Shown one piece after another: positions 17,833-25,720 of a DNA stretch of 64,000 nucleotides. Under the pieces are notes generated by a model. That model did no database searches. It had not been told where the DNA came from and was given only the letters and a program-made list of their open reading frames with translations. The stretch covers positions 186,001 through 250,000 of the forward strand of contig NZ_JABBYG020000005.1 of the NCBI RefSeq assembly GCF_012935325.2, in the 5' to 3' direction. The first letter of the stretch is position 1, and each line of letters starts with the position of its first letter. Source of the stretch: Paenibacillus sp. PL91 (GTDB lineage Bacteria > Bacillota > Bacilli > Paenibacillales > Paenibacillaceae). A program made the position numbers and the translations under genes.

Positions 17833-19434
17833 TTGAAAAGATTAAAGAAAACAGCAGCAGTCATTTCTCTAGCGACAATTATTGCAGTAACCGGGTGCAG
17901 CGGCAATTCGAACAACAAAGATGAAATTTCCACATCGAGCGACAGCGGTTCTAAGCCTACGCTCAATTTCATGACACAAAGCCATGTATTAGCTCCAATG
18001 GATCCGAATGAAAAGCTAATATTTAAGCGCATGGAAGAGAAGACAGGCATTCATATTAATTGGAAAAATTACACAAACGATGTATTTGTAGAAAAGAGAA
18101 ATCTAGCTCTCGCTACAGGAGAACTTCCGGATGCTATCTTTGATGCCGGGCTAAGCGACTTTGATTTATTAAAGCTGGCAAAGGACGGTACGATTATCCC
18201 TCTTGACGATATTATTGAAAACCAAATGCCGAATTTTAAAAAGGTGCTAGAGCAAGCACCGCAATATAAAGCTATGATTACGGCTCCTGATGGCCACATT
18301 TATTCTCTGCCATGGATCGAGGAACTGGGGGCTGACAAGGAAAGCATTCATACCGTAAACAACATTCCTTGGATTAATGTGGAATGGCTTAAGAAGCTAG
18401 GTCTGAATATGCCTACGACTACAGAAGAGCTGAAGCAAGTGTTGATTGCTTTTAAAACAAAAGATCCGAACGGCAACGGAAAGGCCGATGAAATTCCAGT
18501 GTCCTTTATTAATTCAAATGGCGGCGGCGAAGATATCGGATTCTTATTCGGATCGTTTGGACCAGGGCTGAACTGGGATATGACGCTTGTTGGCGATGAT
18601 GGCAAAGTGAATTTTGCAGCGAATAATGATGGATTCAAAGAAGGCGTCAAATATTTTAATGAGCTGTACAAAGAAGGCTTAATTGATGTCGAGTATATGA
18701 CTCAGGACTGGAATACTTATATCGCTAAAGGTAAAGAAGATCTTTACGGGTTGTATTTCACATGGGATAAAGCGAATATAACCGGCATGAACGGTAAATA
18801 TGAGCCAATGCCTGCGCTTGTTGGGCCAACTGGCTTGAAAAACGTAGCAAGAACGAACGGAATGGGCTTCGATCGAGGCAGAATGGTCGTTACAAAAGAG
18901 AACAAAGACCTTGAAGCAACTGCCAAATGGATGGATCAATTGTACGATCCGCTTCAATCGGTACAGAATAACTGGGGCACATACGGTGATGAAAAACAGC
19001 AAAATATTTTTGAATTGGACGAGGCTGCTCAAATGCTGAAGCATTTGCCTTTGGAAGGAACTGCTCCAGGAGAATTAAGAGGAAAAACGAGTGTCGGCGG
19101 CCCATTAGCTATATTAGATACTTACTACGGCAGCGTGACGACCAAACCAGATGATGCGGCTTGGAGACTAGATATCCTCAAAAATGTGTACGTGTCTGAC
19201 GTAAAAGCGAAAAATATTTACCCTAGAGTTTTCTTTTCTTTGGAAGACGCGGAAAGGCTGTCTGCCATTGAAGCTGACCTGTTCCCATATGTACTCAGAA
19301 AGCGTACGGAATGGACGGAGAACGGGAAAGTAGACCAAGAATGGGATGAGTATTTGAAGGAATTGGATCGCCTAGGCTTGCAGGAATATCTGACTATCAA
19401 ACAAGCAGGCTATGACCGAAATGCAGGTAAATAA
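17833..19434 (+). CDS. Oligosaccharide-binding lipoprotein (LplA type)
   Basis: Large extracellular solute-binding lipoprotein of 533 residues. TTG start after GGAGGG, basic n-region (KRLKKTAA), hydrophobic core, and lipobox VTGC at about residue 21. The body has the LplA-like family features: repeated aromatic ligand contacts and a long insert relative to maltose binders. It sits third in the operon after its two permeases and is followed by a 14-bp perfect hairpin before GH32. It likely binds short fructans at the outer membrane face for import, inferred from the GH32 and fructokinase next to it. Confidence 0.9.
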   Translation: MKRLKKTAAVISLATIIAVTGCSGNSNNKDEISTSSDSGSKPTLNFMTQSHVLAPMDPNEKLIFKRMEEKTGIHINWKNYTNDVFVEKRNLALATGELPDAIFDAGLSDFDLLKLAKDGTIIPLDDIIENQMPNFKKVLEQAPQYKAMITAPDGHIYSLPWIEELGADKESIHTVNNIPWINVEWLKKLGLNMPTTTEELKQVLIAFKTKDPNGNGKADEIPVSFINSNGGGEDIGFLFGSFGPGLNWDMTLVGDDGKVNFAANNDGFKEGVKYFNELYKEGLIDVEYMTQDWNTYIAKGKEDLYGLYFTWDKANITGMNGKYEPMPALVGPTGLKNVARTNGMGFDRGRMVVTKENKDLEATAKWMDQLYDPLQSVQNNWGTYGDEKQQNIFELDEAAQMLKHLPLEGTAPGELRGKTSVGGPLAILDTYYGSVTTKPDDAAWRLDILKNVYVSDVKAKNIYPRVFFSLEDAERLSAIEADLFPYVLRKRTEWTENGKVDQEWDEYLKELDRLGLQEYLTIKQAGYDRNAGK

Positions 19435-19454
19435 ATAATAGATAAATTGGATAG

Positions 19455-19483
19455 AAGTATGCTCTAGATTCTAGAGCATACTT
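19455..19483. repeat. Perfect hairpin after the binding-protein gene
   Basis: AAGTATGCTCTAGA pairs with TCTAGAGCATACTT around a single T in a 29-nt dyad. No T run follows, and the GH32 ribosome site begins four bases later. It probably protects or processes the upstream mRNA, as at 5271 and 36345. Confidence 0.7.
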
Positions 19484-19500
19484 CAAAAGGAGTGGAATCC

Positions 19501-20991
19501 ATGTTAACGATTAATTACAGAGAAAAATATCGTCCTCAATTTCATTTTACGCCGCCTGCGAAGTGGATGAACGATCCGAACGGAATGGTGTATTTTGAAG
19601 GAGAATACCATTTGTTTTATCAGCATCATCCGGATGGAACGACATGGGGCCCTATGCATTGGGGACACGCGATCAGTACGGATTTGATTCATTGGGAGCA
19701 TCGTCCAATTGCGCTAAAACCGGATGAGAATGGCGCTATTTTCTCCGGAAGCGCAGTAGTAGACTGGGAGGATACAAGCGGCTTTTTCTCCGGCAAACCG
19801 GGTCTGGTTGCGATATTTACGCATGCCGATCAATATCCGGATTCTAATCGACCTAGACAACGGCAAAGTCTTGCCTACAGCACGGACAAGGGAAGAACCT
19901 GGTCGCTCTATGAAGGCAATCCTGTACTTTGCGATGAACAAATCATTGATTTCCGTGATCCGAAGGTATTTTGGCATGCTGATTCACAGCGCTGGATCTT
20001 GGTGCTCGCAGCTGGAGATCGCGTTCACATTTATACGTCTCCTAATTTGAAGGTATGGAAATTCGTGAGTGAATTTGGAGCTGATGAAGGCTCGCATGAC
20101 GGCGTATGGGAATGTCCAGATTTAATAGAGCTGCCGGTTGAAGGTCAAGAAAATGCTAGTAAATGGGTAATGATCGTCAGCATTGGAGATAATCCTGCAT
20201 TTCAGGAAGGTTCAAGAACGCAATATTTTGTCGGTCATTTTGACGGTCAAGCTTTTACGAATGATGCTTCGCCTGAGACGGTATTATGGCTCGACCATGG
20301 CAGAGACAACTATGCCGGCGTTACCTGGTCAGACGCAAATCGGACGGATAACGGGAAGCTGTATATCGGCTGGATGAGCAATTGGAAATATGCGAACTTG
20401 ACGCCTACAGATAGTTGGAGAAGCGCTATGACTTTGCCGAGATTACTCGCACTGCGTTCCGTGCGGGACGGTATTCGATTGGTTCAAAAGCCGGTAACTG
20501 ATGTTCAGAAGTTACGTCAGCAGACGTTGCTTTGGGAAGAAGCTTCTGTGAGCCCAGGCCAAAACCTCCTCTCGGACATACAAGGAGATACCTATGAAAT
20601 AGAGTGCGAACTGGAAATCGGCAACGCATCGGAAATCGGATTTAAACTTCGTAAATCCGAGCATGAGGAGACCGTTGTAGCTTACAACGCTGTGACTCAA
20701 TCTTTGTTTATCGACCGCAGCGATTCTGGCGAGAAATCATTTCATGAAGCTTTCGGTTGCAAGCATGACGTGGCACTTCAGACGGAGAATGGTAGATTAA
20801 AGCTGCATTTGTTTGTCGATCAATCGTCCGTCGAAGTGTTTGCAAGTGATGGTGAAATAGCGATTACCGATCAAATATTTCCAGATCCACAGAGCACTGG
20901 TTTGGAGCTTTATGTTCACGGCGGTAGCGCGAAAGTAATCTCTCTTTCTCTGCATGTCCTGAAATCTATCTATTCGGTAGCAACCGTGTAA
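19501..20991 (+). CDS. GH32 beta-fructosidase (sucrose-6-phosphate hydrolase / fructanase type)
   Basis: Intracellular glycoside hydrolase of 496 residues. The five-bladed propeller carries WMNDPNG with nucleophile D25, FRDP with transition-state Asp D153, and WECPD with acid/base E204. The C-terminal beta-sandwich includes LHLFVDQSSVEVFASDG. There is no signal peptide, so it acts on imported sugar. ATG 19501 has AAAAGGAG upstream with good spacing; a GTG three codons earlier is less likely. Lying between an oligosaccharide importer and a fructokinase, it should release fructose from short fructans or sucrose. Whether it prefers phosphorylated sucrose cannot be read from sequence. The fragment at 8101 is a decayed relative. 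Confidence 0.93.
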   Translation: MLTINYREKYRPQFHFTPPAKWMNDPNGMVYFEGEYHLFYQHHPDGTTWGPMHWGHAISTDLIHWEHRPIALKPDENGAIFSGSAVVDWEDTSGFFSGKPGLVAIFTHADQYPDSNRPRQRQSLAYSTDKGRTWSLYEGNPVLCDEQIIDFRDPKVFWHADSQRWILVLAAGDRVHIYTSPNLKVWKFVSEFGADEGSHDGVWECPDLIELPVEGQENASKWVMIVSIGDNPAFQEGSRTQYFVGHFDGQAFTNDASPETVLWLDHGRDNYAGVTWSDANRTDNGKLYIGWMSNWKYANLTPTDSWRSAMTLPRLLALRSVRDGIRLVQKPVTDVQKLRQQTLLWEEASVSPGQNLLSDIQGDTYEIECELEIGNASEIGFKLRKSEHEETVVAYNAVTQSLFIDRSDSGEKSFHEAFGCKHDVALQTENGRLKLHLFVDQSSVEVFASDGEIAITDQIFPDPQSTGLELYVHGGSAKVISLSLHVLKSIYSVATV

Positions 20992-21023
20992 AGAAAAGGT
21001 TAGACGAATGCGAGGTATAGTCA

Positions 21024-21908
21024 TTGACATTATTAGGAGCTATTGAAGGCGGAGGTACTAAGTTCGTTTGCGGAATCGGAACACCTGAAGGCGAAATCAT
21101 TGAAAGTATTTCTTTTCCAACAACAACACCTGAAGAAACGCTCGGAAAAGCGATGAATTATTTTGATAACAAAGGAATACAAGCTATAGGAATAGGTACA
21201 TTTGGACCGATTGATGTTAATTCCAAAAGCCCAACCTTTGGTACAGTTGGAAAAACCCCTAAACCGTATTGGAGTGGTTTTCCGGTCATAGAATATGTAA
21301 AGCGGCATATCGATATTCCATTTGGTTTTGATACGGATGTGAACGCAGCTGCGGTAGGAGAGGCTACATGGGGAGCGGCCAAAGGCTTAGATAACAGCTT
21401 ATACATGACGATTGGTACGGGGATAGGAGTAGGGGCAATCGTTGACGGAAAGCTTGTTCATGGTCTGAGTCATCCGGAGATGGGCCATATACTTATTCGC
21501 CGGCATCCAGAGGACAGCTATGCAGGGCATTGTCCTTTTCACCAAGATTGTTTAGAAGGGCTTGCTTGCGGGCCGGCAATTGAAGCTCGCTGGAGCATGA
21601 AAGCATACGAATTGAATGAATTGCATCCTGCTTGGCAAATGGAAAGCTACTATATCGCCCAAGCACTTGTGAATTATATTCTTGTTTTATCTCCAGAAAA
21701 AATGATTCTGGGAGGCGGCGTAATGAATCAATTGCATTTGTTTCCAATGCTTCGCGACCAGGTCGCTTCGCTGCTAAATGGTTATTTGCAGCATCCCGCA
21801 TCTTCTGGAACTGAGGAAAACTTTATCGTCCAGCCTGCTTTAGGAGAAAAGGCGGGACTCACCGGTGCACTTGCTCTGGCAATGAGTGCTCTCAGTCAAA
21901 ACGAATAA
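21024..21908 (+). CDS. ROK-family fructokinase
   Basis: Cytoplasmic kinase of 294 residues making fructose 6-phosphate. It has the phosphate-binding start GAIEGGGTKFVCGIG, the catalytic Asp in DTDVNAAA (D105), and the ROK zinc site HPEMGH...CPFHQDC (H155, C170, H173, C176). This is the ScrK/GmuE-like subgroup. The start is TTG 21024, after a GCGAGG-type site 33 bp behind GH32, so the two are co-transcribed. It closes the operon, and a strong terminator follows. The frameshifted copy at 8755 shares the blocks DTDVNAAA and PAIE. Confidence 0.93.
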   Translation: MTLLGAIEGGGTKFVCGIGTPEGEIIESISFPTTTPEETLGKAMNYFDNKGIQAIGIGTFGPIDVNSKSPTFGTVGKTPKPYWSGFPVIEYVKRHIDIPFGFDTDVNAAAVGEATWGAAKGLDNSLYMTIGTGIGVGAIVDGKLVHGLSHPEMGHILIRRHPEDSYAGHCPFHQDCLEGLACGPAIEARWSMKAYELNELHPAWQMESYYIAQALVNYILVLSPEKMILGGGVMNQLHLFPMLRDQVASLLNGYLQHPASSGTEENFIVQPALGEKAGLTGALALAMSALSQNE

Positions 21909-21916
21909 ATTCTAAT

Positions 21917-21945
21917 AAGGCGTCGAGATCGATTCGACGCCTTTT
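21917..21945 (+). terminator. Terminator of the fructan operon
   Basis: AAGGCGTCGA pairs perfectly with TCGACGCCTT around a 7-nt loop and runs into TTTT. Confidence 0.8.
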
Positions 21946-22035
21946 CGAGCTTTCCAGATAAAGCGTCTGCAAGAATGGCAAATCTACTATTTATGTGACT
22001 TATTTTATATCCGATCGAATTAGGGGTGAATCCTG

Positions 22036-22920
22036 TTGAACAAGAAAGTTGAAGGAATTATTCGCGGAGTACCAGAGTTAAACTATGAATTCTTAAGTTT
22101 TGAAAGTCTTAATGGTGGGCTGTGCAACCAAACCTACAAGGTACAAACGAAACAGAGTAAATACGTTCTTCGCATCAATAGCAGGCAAAATGAGTATTTG
22201 AACCTGACACGCAGCTCTGAAGTTGAAGTTATGAAGAAGGCAAACCGCGAAGGATTTGCTCCTAAAGTAATTTCGAGTAATTATCCGGAACAATTTGTAG
22301 TTACGGAATTTATAGAAGGGCGAATGCTTGAGAAGGATGATCTCAAAGACGGTCGAATTAAAGAAATGATTATGGATCGCCTTAAACGAGTACATCGCAT
22401 GGAAGGTCAAGAAAGAACATCTACTCCTTACAATTTAATTTATGGATATTTGAAAGGCGCAGATCAGTTTCAAGTTAAGCATCCTGAAGGATTGAGCCGA
22501 ATTTTGCATCGAGTAGAGAAAATCGCTCATATGCGAAGCAATGACAAAGAATATAACAACAAATTCTGTCACAATGATTCCTTTTTATGCAATATGATCT
22601 ATACTGGCCAACAGTTGCAAATTATTGATTGGGAGTTGTCGGGAGTCGGAGATGTGTTTTTCGAATTGACGCTCATTCCGTTTACAAACCAGTTCAGTGA
22701 AACAGATGAGCGTGAGTGGTTAAAGTTATACTTTGGGTATTACGAGGAGGAAACATTTCGCATTTTTCAGGATATGAAATTCGTGTCGATGGTTCGAGAG
22801 GTTGCGTGGGGAATGTTTTATAGTGGACTTACTAAGGCGGAAAGTCACCATGACTTTGATTACTATAAGTTTTCCGAATATTGCATCCAGCGAATAGAAC
22901 AAGGGATTTATCAATTATAA
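22036..22920 (+). CDS. Choline/ethanolamine kinase-like (APH fold) phosphotransferase
   Basis: Protein of 294 residues with the aminoglycoside-phosphotransferase/choline-kinase fold. The N-lobe glycine-rich turn is LNGGLCNQTYKV, followed by a VLRIN lysine/arginine strand. The catalytic loop is CHNDSFLCNMIY (H179, D181, N186) and the metal-binding motif is IIDWE (D198, E200). This pattern fits LicA-like choline kinases more than resistance enzymes, but the substrate is unknown. TTG start after GGGGTG. It stands alone behind a terminator, and its function is inferred from fold only. Confidence 0.75.
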   Translation: MNKKVEGIIRGVPELNYEFLSFESLNGGLCNQTYKVQTKQSKYVLRINSRQNEYLNLTRSSEVEVMKKANREGFAPKVISSNYPEQFVVTEFIEGRMLEKDDLKDGRIKEMIMDRLKRVHRMEGQERTSTPYNLIYGYLKGADQFQVKHPEGLSRILHRVEKIAHMRSNDKEYNNKFCHNDSFLCNMIYTGQQLQIIDWELSGVGDVFFELTLIPFTNQFSETDEREWLKLYFGYYEEETFRIFQDMKFVSMVREVAWGMFYSGLTKAESHHDFDYYKFSEYCIQRIEQGIYQL

Positions 22921-23586
22921 TGGTATAGATGCTCTTACTTGCGAGTAAGGTGTAGATTAAATAAGACGTGCCCCTACACCTCTTCGCTCTCACGGTCCAG
23001 AAAGTCTACATGGCCGTAAGAGCTGCGAGATACCCGTCAAGCCTAAATGATGGTAACTGGGTATAGTTCAATCATTTTTTGCATGGCTTCCCGATAACGG
23101 CTGATAACAAAAACCAAAATCGAAGGCGGTTTTTTCATTTCAGCACGGGAAGGGTAACTAACTTATTATATTATCTTCGAAAAATGGAGCTATATAGTGT
23201 ATAACATTATGGCTATTTCTGCTCATGCATGGGAGTATTGAGTTATGAACTGAATCAAAATTAAAATCAAGCTTATGATTTAATAATAACGGAATGCATC
23301 AGACCCCGGACTTAATTGAACAGATTTACTTTGAAAATAAAGCAATATTTAACGTGACAAGCGAATACCGTCACATCATTAATTGTCTATTTTACGCAAC
23401 CCATACATGTAGTATGCGGAAACATGAACATTATTTTATGGGGACGAATTGGGGACGAAATCAGTCACCAAGCATCATAAAAGAACCAAATAGATCACAC
23501 GACAGTCGGTACAAACCCTTATTTAATAAGGCTTCTTCCTACATCATCATACTAGATCCTAGCACATCTCTAACACTTGCAGCGAT
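22921..23586. other. Non-coding stretch, possible mobile-element scar
   Basis: I see no credible gene. Frames here are short, lack ribosome sites and have no motifs. GGGGACGAATTGGGGACGAA at about 23439-23458 repeats GGGGACGAA, which recurs at 23681, and in one frame reads GDELGTKSV. That resembles the LGTKLGTK tails common in phage tyrosine integrases, so the tail of an integrase may have been here. This is weak evidence. Confidence 0.35.
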
Positions 23587-23619
23587 GAGGTCAGGGGTTC
23601 GATCCCCCTAGCTCCACTA
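23587..23619 (+). other. 3' fragment of a tRNA-Ala-like gene (probable att scar)
   Basis: GAGGTCAGGGGTTCGATCCC and the following CCTAGCTCCACTA form a T arm (AGGGG, loop TTCGATC, CCCCT) and the 3' acceptor strand, close to bacterial tRNA-Ala. No D arm, anticodon arm or 5' half lies upstream, and the encoded CCA is changed to CTA. Such 3' tRNA pieces are typical attachment-site duplications left by integrative elements. A strong terminator follows at the usual distance. Confidence 0.55.
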
Positions 23620-23632
23620 AATAAAAATTTCA

Positions 23633-23659
23633 ACACGCCAAATCATGGCGTTTTTTTTT
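23633..23659 (+). terminator. Terminator behind the tRNA-like fragment
   Basis: ACGCCA pairs with TGGCGT around AATCA and runs into nine T. Confidence 0.75.
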
Positions 23660-23946
23660 GTGTTTGGTGGAGCTAAACAAGGGGACGAACCTCGGAGTTC
23701 AGTCCGCGCGGTCGTTAAAGCTTCTAAGGAAATACTTCAAATGGAGGAGCCCGGCGTCTGAATCTCCGCTAAAAGTCCTCGTCGAGTCGAGGCTTTTTTA
23801 CGGGGAGTGGTTGGGATGGTCATTTAAAGAAGAAACAGGGGGTTACAGAAATCAAACGGTCATTTATTTCAGGAGGGACCTTACTCTTTAACAAACCAAA
23901 AAGGCCCTATAACGCAAATTTTTGCCTCTAAGGGTTGTCCAATATT
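23660..23946. other. Non-coding stretch with an inverted tRNA-like end
   Basis: TGGTGGAGCTAAA at 23665-23677 is, on the minus strand, TTTAGCTCCACCA, a second tRNA-Ala-like 3' end in opposite orientation, with GAGGTTCGTCCCC near it. A further hairpin with T run lies at about 23771-23800 (AGTCCTCG / CGAGGCTT). I see no coding gene with motifs. Confidence 0.35.
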
Positions 23947-24318
23947 TTATTTCCGCCAAAAAGTCGAACAGTCTGCCTTATCCAAAATATTAAACTCGAT
24001 TATTTTCTCAAGTAAGGAGAAATCGACCGGACTGTCCCACTGGATACGTACCAACTGATTGGTGTGATCATAGCCAGCCTGCACAATTTCATCAGAAAAA
24101 TGATTTATTCCTTTCTTTTCAGGGGCAATAGCCAAATGATGTTTGGCTATGCTAAAGCCAATAATAAATGTGTCGTGATCGGTAAACATAGGCTGTTTCC
24201 ACGCAATTTTTGGCATTAAATTTGGAAATTTCTTCGTTACCCAAGCCAAAACCTCTTCCGTTCGAGCCCGTTGTTTCGGGTTAGCAATATCCGCTAAATA
24301 TTCTGCAAAAACTTCCAT
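23947..24318 (-). CDS. fra: Intracellular iron chaperone, frataxin-like (DUF1801)
   Basis: The 123-residue cytosolic protein closely resembles Bacillus YdhG/Fra. The shared blocks are EVFAEYLADIANP, WKQPMFTDHDTFIIGFS, HLAIAPEK and the end EFNILDKADCSTFWRK. Fra binds iron and delivers it for heme and iron-sulfur cluster assembly. The length equals the family length. The start at ATG 24318 has a GGAGGG site upstream on the minus strand. It is monocistronic, with no functional link to its neighbours visible. Confidence 0.9.
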   Translation of the reverse strand: MEVFAEYLADIANPKQRARTEEVLAWVTKKFPNLMPKIAWKQPMFTDHDTFIIGFSIAKHHLAIAPEKKGINHFSDEIVQAGYDHTNQLVRIQWDSPVDFSLLEKIIEFNILDKADCSTFWRK

Positions 24319-24513
24319 ATTGTTCCCTCCTGGCTCAAATCTCTGTAATGTTGTAGATCCTCACAAAAAACAAAAAAAATAAACAGATGTAGAGCAAGTA
24401 TATCAATGAAATGCTCGACTTGCCAGAGCTACAAATTCACCGGATTTTGTCCATTTTACACTAATGCATGTTATGTGATCGCAGATGATGATCTTAGCGG
24501 TAAAGAAAAATAC

Positions 24514-24544
24514 TTGACATTTGAGTCGACTCCAATGTTATTGT
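24514..24544 (+). promoter_or_regulatory. MerR-type promoter with 19-bp spacer and palindrome
   Basis: TTGACA (24514-24519) and TATTGT (24539-24544) are 19 bp apart, the long spacer typical of MerR-activated promoters. The perfect palindrome GAGTCGACTC (24523-24532), extended by TT/AA with one mismatch, sits inside the spacer where a MerR dimer binds. The predicted start point is about 24551, the A of the MerR start codon. Confidence 0.7.
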
Positions 24545-24550
24545 GAATTC

Positions 24551-25024
24551 ATGGAAAAATTATATTCTATACAAGAGGTTTCGCGGATACTTGGGATGTC
24601 GAAGGATACGCTTCGGTATTATGACCGGATTGGGATCGTCTCGCCTTCCAGGGAAAACAATCGGTACCGCAAGTACTCTAAGGACGACCTCATCGACTTG
24701 ATGAATATTCAGATTATGCAGTATGCGGACTTATCTCTTGATGAAATCAGGGGAAAGTTTGGTTTCCGCAAGATGGAAAATATCGAAACCGCGTACTGCG
24801 AAGAGGTTGCCGCGTTCCTCGATGCCAAGAACGCAGAAACGCGCAAGAAGATTGCTCATCTGGAAAAGGTCAGTTGGCTGCTCAACGTCGCAGCCGAAAC
24901 GCTAAGGGACTTGAATTGCGAAAGTGATCAACGTCTGGCAGAAATCGTCCGCGAAATTTACAAGGATATCCGAGAGACGGAACCGGGAATTTCCAAGGAA
25001 GGTTGTGGTGAACATGAAGGTTAA
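24551..25024 (+). CDS. MerR-family transcriptional regulator
   Basis: 157-residue regulator: the winged helix-turn-helix YSIQEVSRILGMSKDTLRYYDRIG at residues 4-27, wing RKYSKDDL, then a dimerising coiled coil (ETRKKIAHLEKVSW). There is no metal-binding Cys cluster like that of metal sensors. It is closest to the YdfL/AdhR-like group, whose signal is often a small organic molecule. ATG 24551 is the conserved start and has no ribosome site, because it coincides with the predicted transcription start. It overlaps the next gene by 11 bp, so it probably controls its own operon with that membrane protein. Confidence 0.88.
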   Translation: MEKLYSIQEVSRILGMSKDTLRYYDRIGIVSPSRENNRYRKYSKDDLIDLMNIQIMQYADLSLDEIRGKFGFRKMENIETAYCEEVAAFLDAKNAETRKKIAHLEKVSWLLNVAAETLRDLNCESDQRLAEIVREIYKDIRETEPGISKEGCGEHEG

Positions 25025-25427
25025 AAATTTTTATTTTCTGATTGCAGGCGCCCTTGCGATGCTGTTTGCCGTCACGCACGCATGGAACGGGCAATCCGCT
25101 GTACTGCCGAAGCTCGACACAGAGGCGATATCCGTGGATACCCAGATCGTATTCACGTATGTCTGGCACATCATCACGGGAGAAAATATGGTCTTCGGCA
25201 TCGCTTTCATTATGATGTCATTCCAAACCGAACGATCAAAGATCCGGTTTGCCGCATATTTGATTGCGGCGATCCTGATCGTCCGACTGATGGTAATTGT
25301 CGGTGCGACGTCAATGCTTGACGTATCGGGGATTACGGATACGCTTATAGATTCGATTGCCATCGTAATCTATATCGCCCTCATCTTACTGGGCACAAGA
25401 TTGAAGAAAAGCAGTACGATGGCCTGA
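25014..25427 (+). CDS. Small integral membrane protein of the MerR operon
   Basis: 137 residues with four hydrophobic helices: about 5-20 (FYFLIAGALAMLFAVTH), 45-65, 78-98 and 112-128. I do not recognise a named family with certainty. It resembles small hypothetical membrane proteins encoded beside regulators. The ATG at 25014 lies inside the end of the MerR gene (11-bp overlap), with GTGGTG just upstream, so translation is coupled. It is a candidate effector, perhaps for membrane stress or small-molecule efflux, but the role is unknown. Confidence 0.7.
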   Translation: MKVKNFYFLIAGALAMLFAVTHAWNGQSAVLPKLDTEAISVDTQIVFTYVWHIITGENMVFGIAFIMMSFQTERSKIRFAAYLIAAILIVRLMVIVGATSMLDVSGITDTLIDSIAIVIYIALILLGTRLKKSSTMA

Positions 25428-25429
25428 AA

Positions 25430-25597
25430 TCACAGTTCCTCGAAAATGTTTTTGAACAAGCTCGGCAGGAGAGCCATGCCGAATGCCGCCAAATAGGAAG
25501 AAGTCGACTGGGGCATATCCGTCCATCCGGGTCTTATACCGACACCGATGATCACCGTTGCCATCAAAGGGGAAAATAGGATACTAAATTTCATCAT
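25430..25597 (-). pseudogene. CPBP (CAAX protease-like) membrane protein fragment
   Basis: The minus strand has a 55-codon frame ending in AAFGMALLPSLFKNIFEEL and then TGA. The FKNIFEE motif is the conserved glutamate pair of CPBP intramembrane metalloproteases (usual form ...KNIFEEFAWRGYL). The protein stops exactly after the EE pair, without the later His motifs, and lacks the N-terminal helices. I read it as a remnant. At this length an accidental frame is possible, but the motif match is good. Confidence 0.5.
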
Positions 25598-25662
25598 CCG
25601 TTAGGTATTCGAAATGGGAACGACGGAGAACGGAAGACAATTTCGGGATCATAAATGAAACG

Positions 25663-25697
25663 AAGGCCAACCAGATCATCTGGTTGGCCTTTTTTTT
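25663..25697. terminator. Strong terminator between convergent genes
   Basis: AAGGCCAACCAGAT pairs perfectly (14 bp) with ATCTGGTTGGCCTT, followed by a T run on the plus strand. Confidence 0.85.
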
Positions 25698-25720
25698 AAC
25701 GTCAAGTCAACAAAATGGAA

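Noticed and set aside
22921..23300. Riboswitch or small RNA in the gap after the choline-kinase-like gene
   Set aside because: Only short hairpins are seen, no known riboswitch core could be matched and no regulated gene lies directly downstream.
23294..23891. Two plus-strand frames of 105 and 77 codons
   Set aside because: The first runs through the tRNA-like fragment, the second over hairpins; no motifs or ribosome sites.
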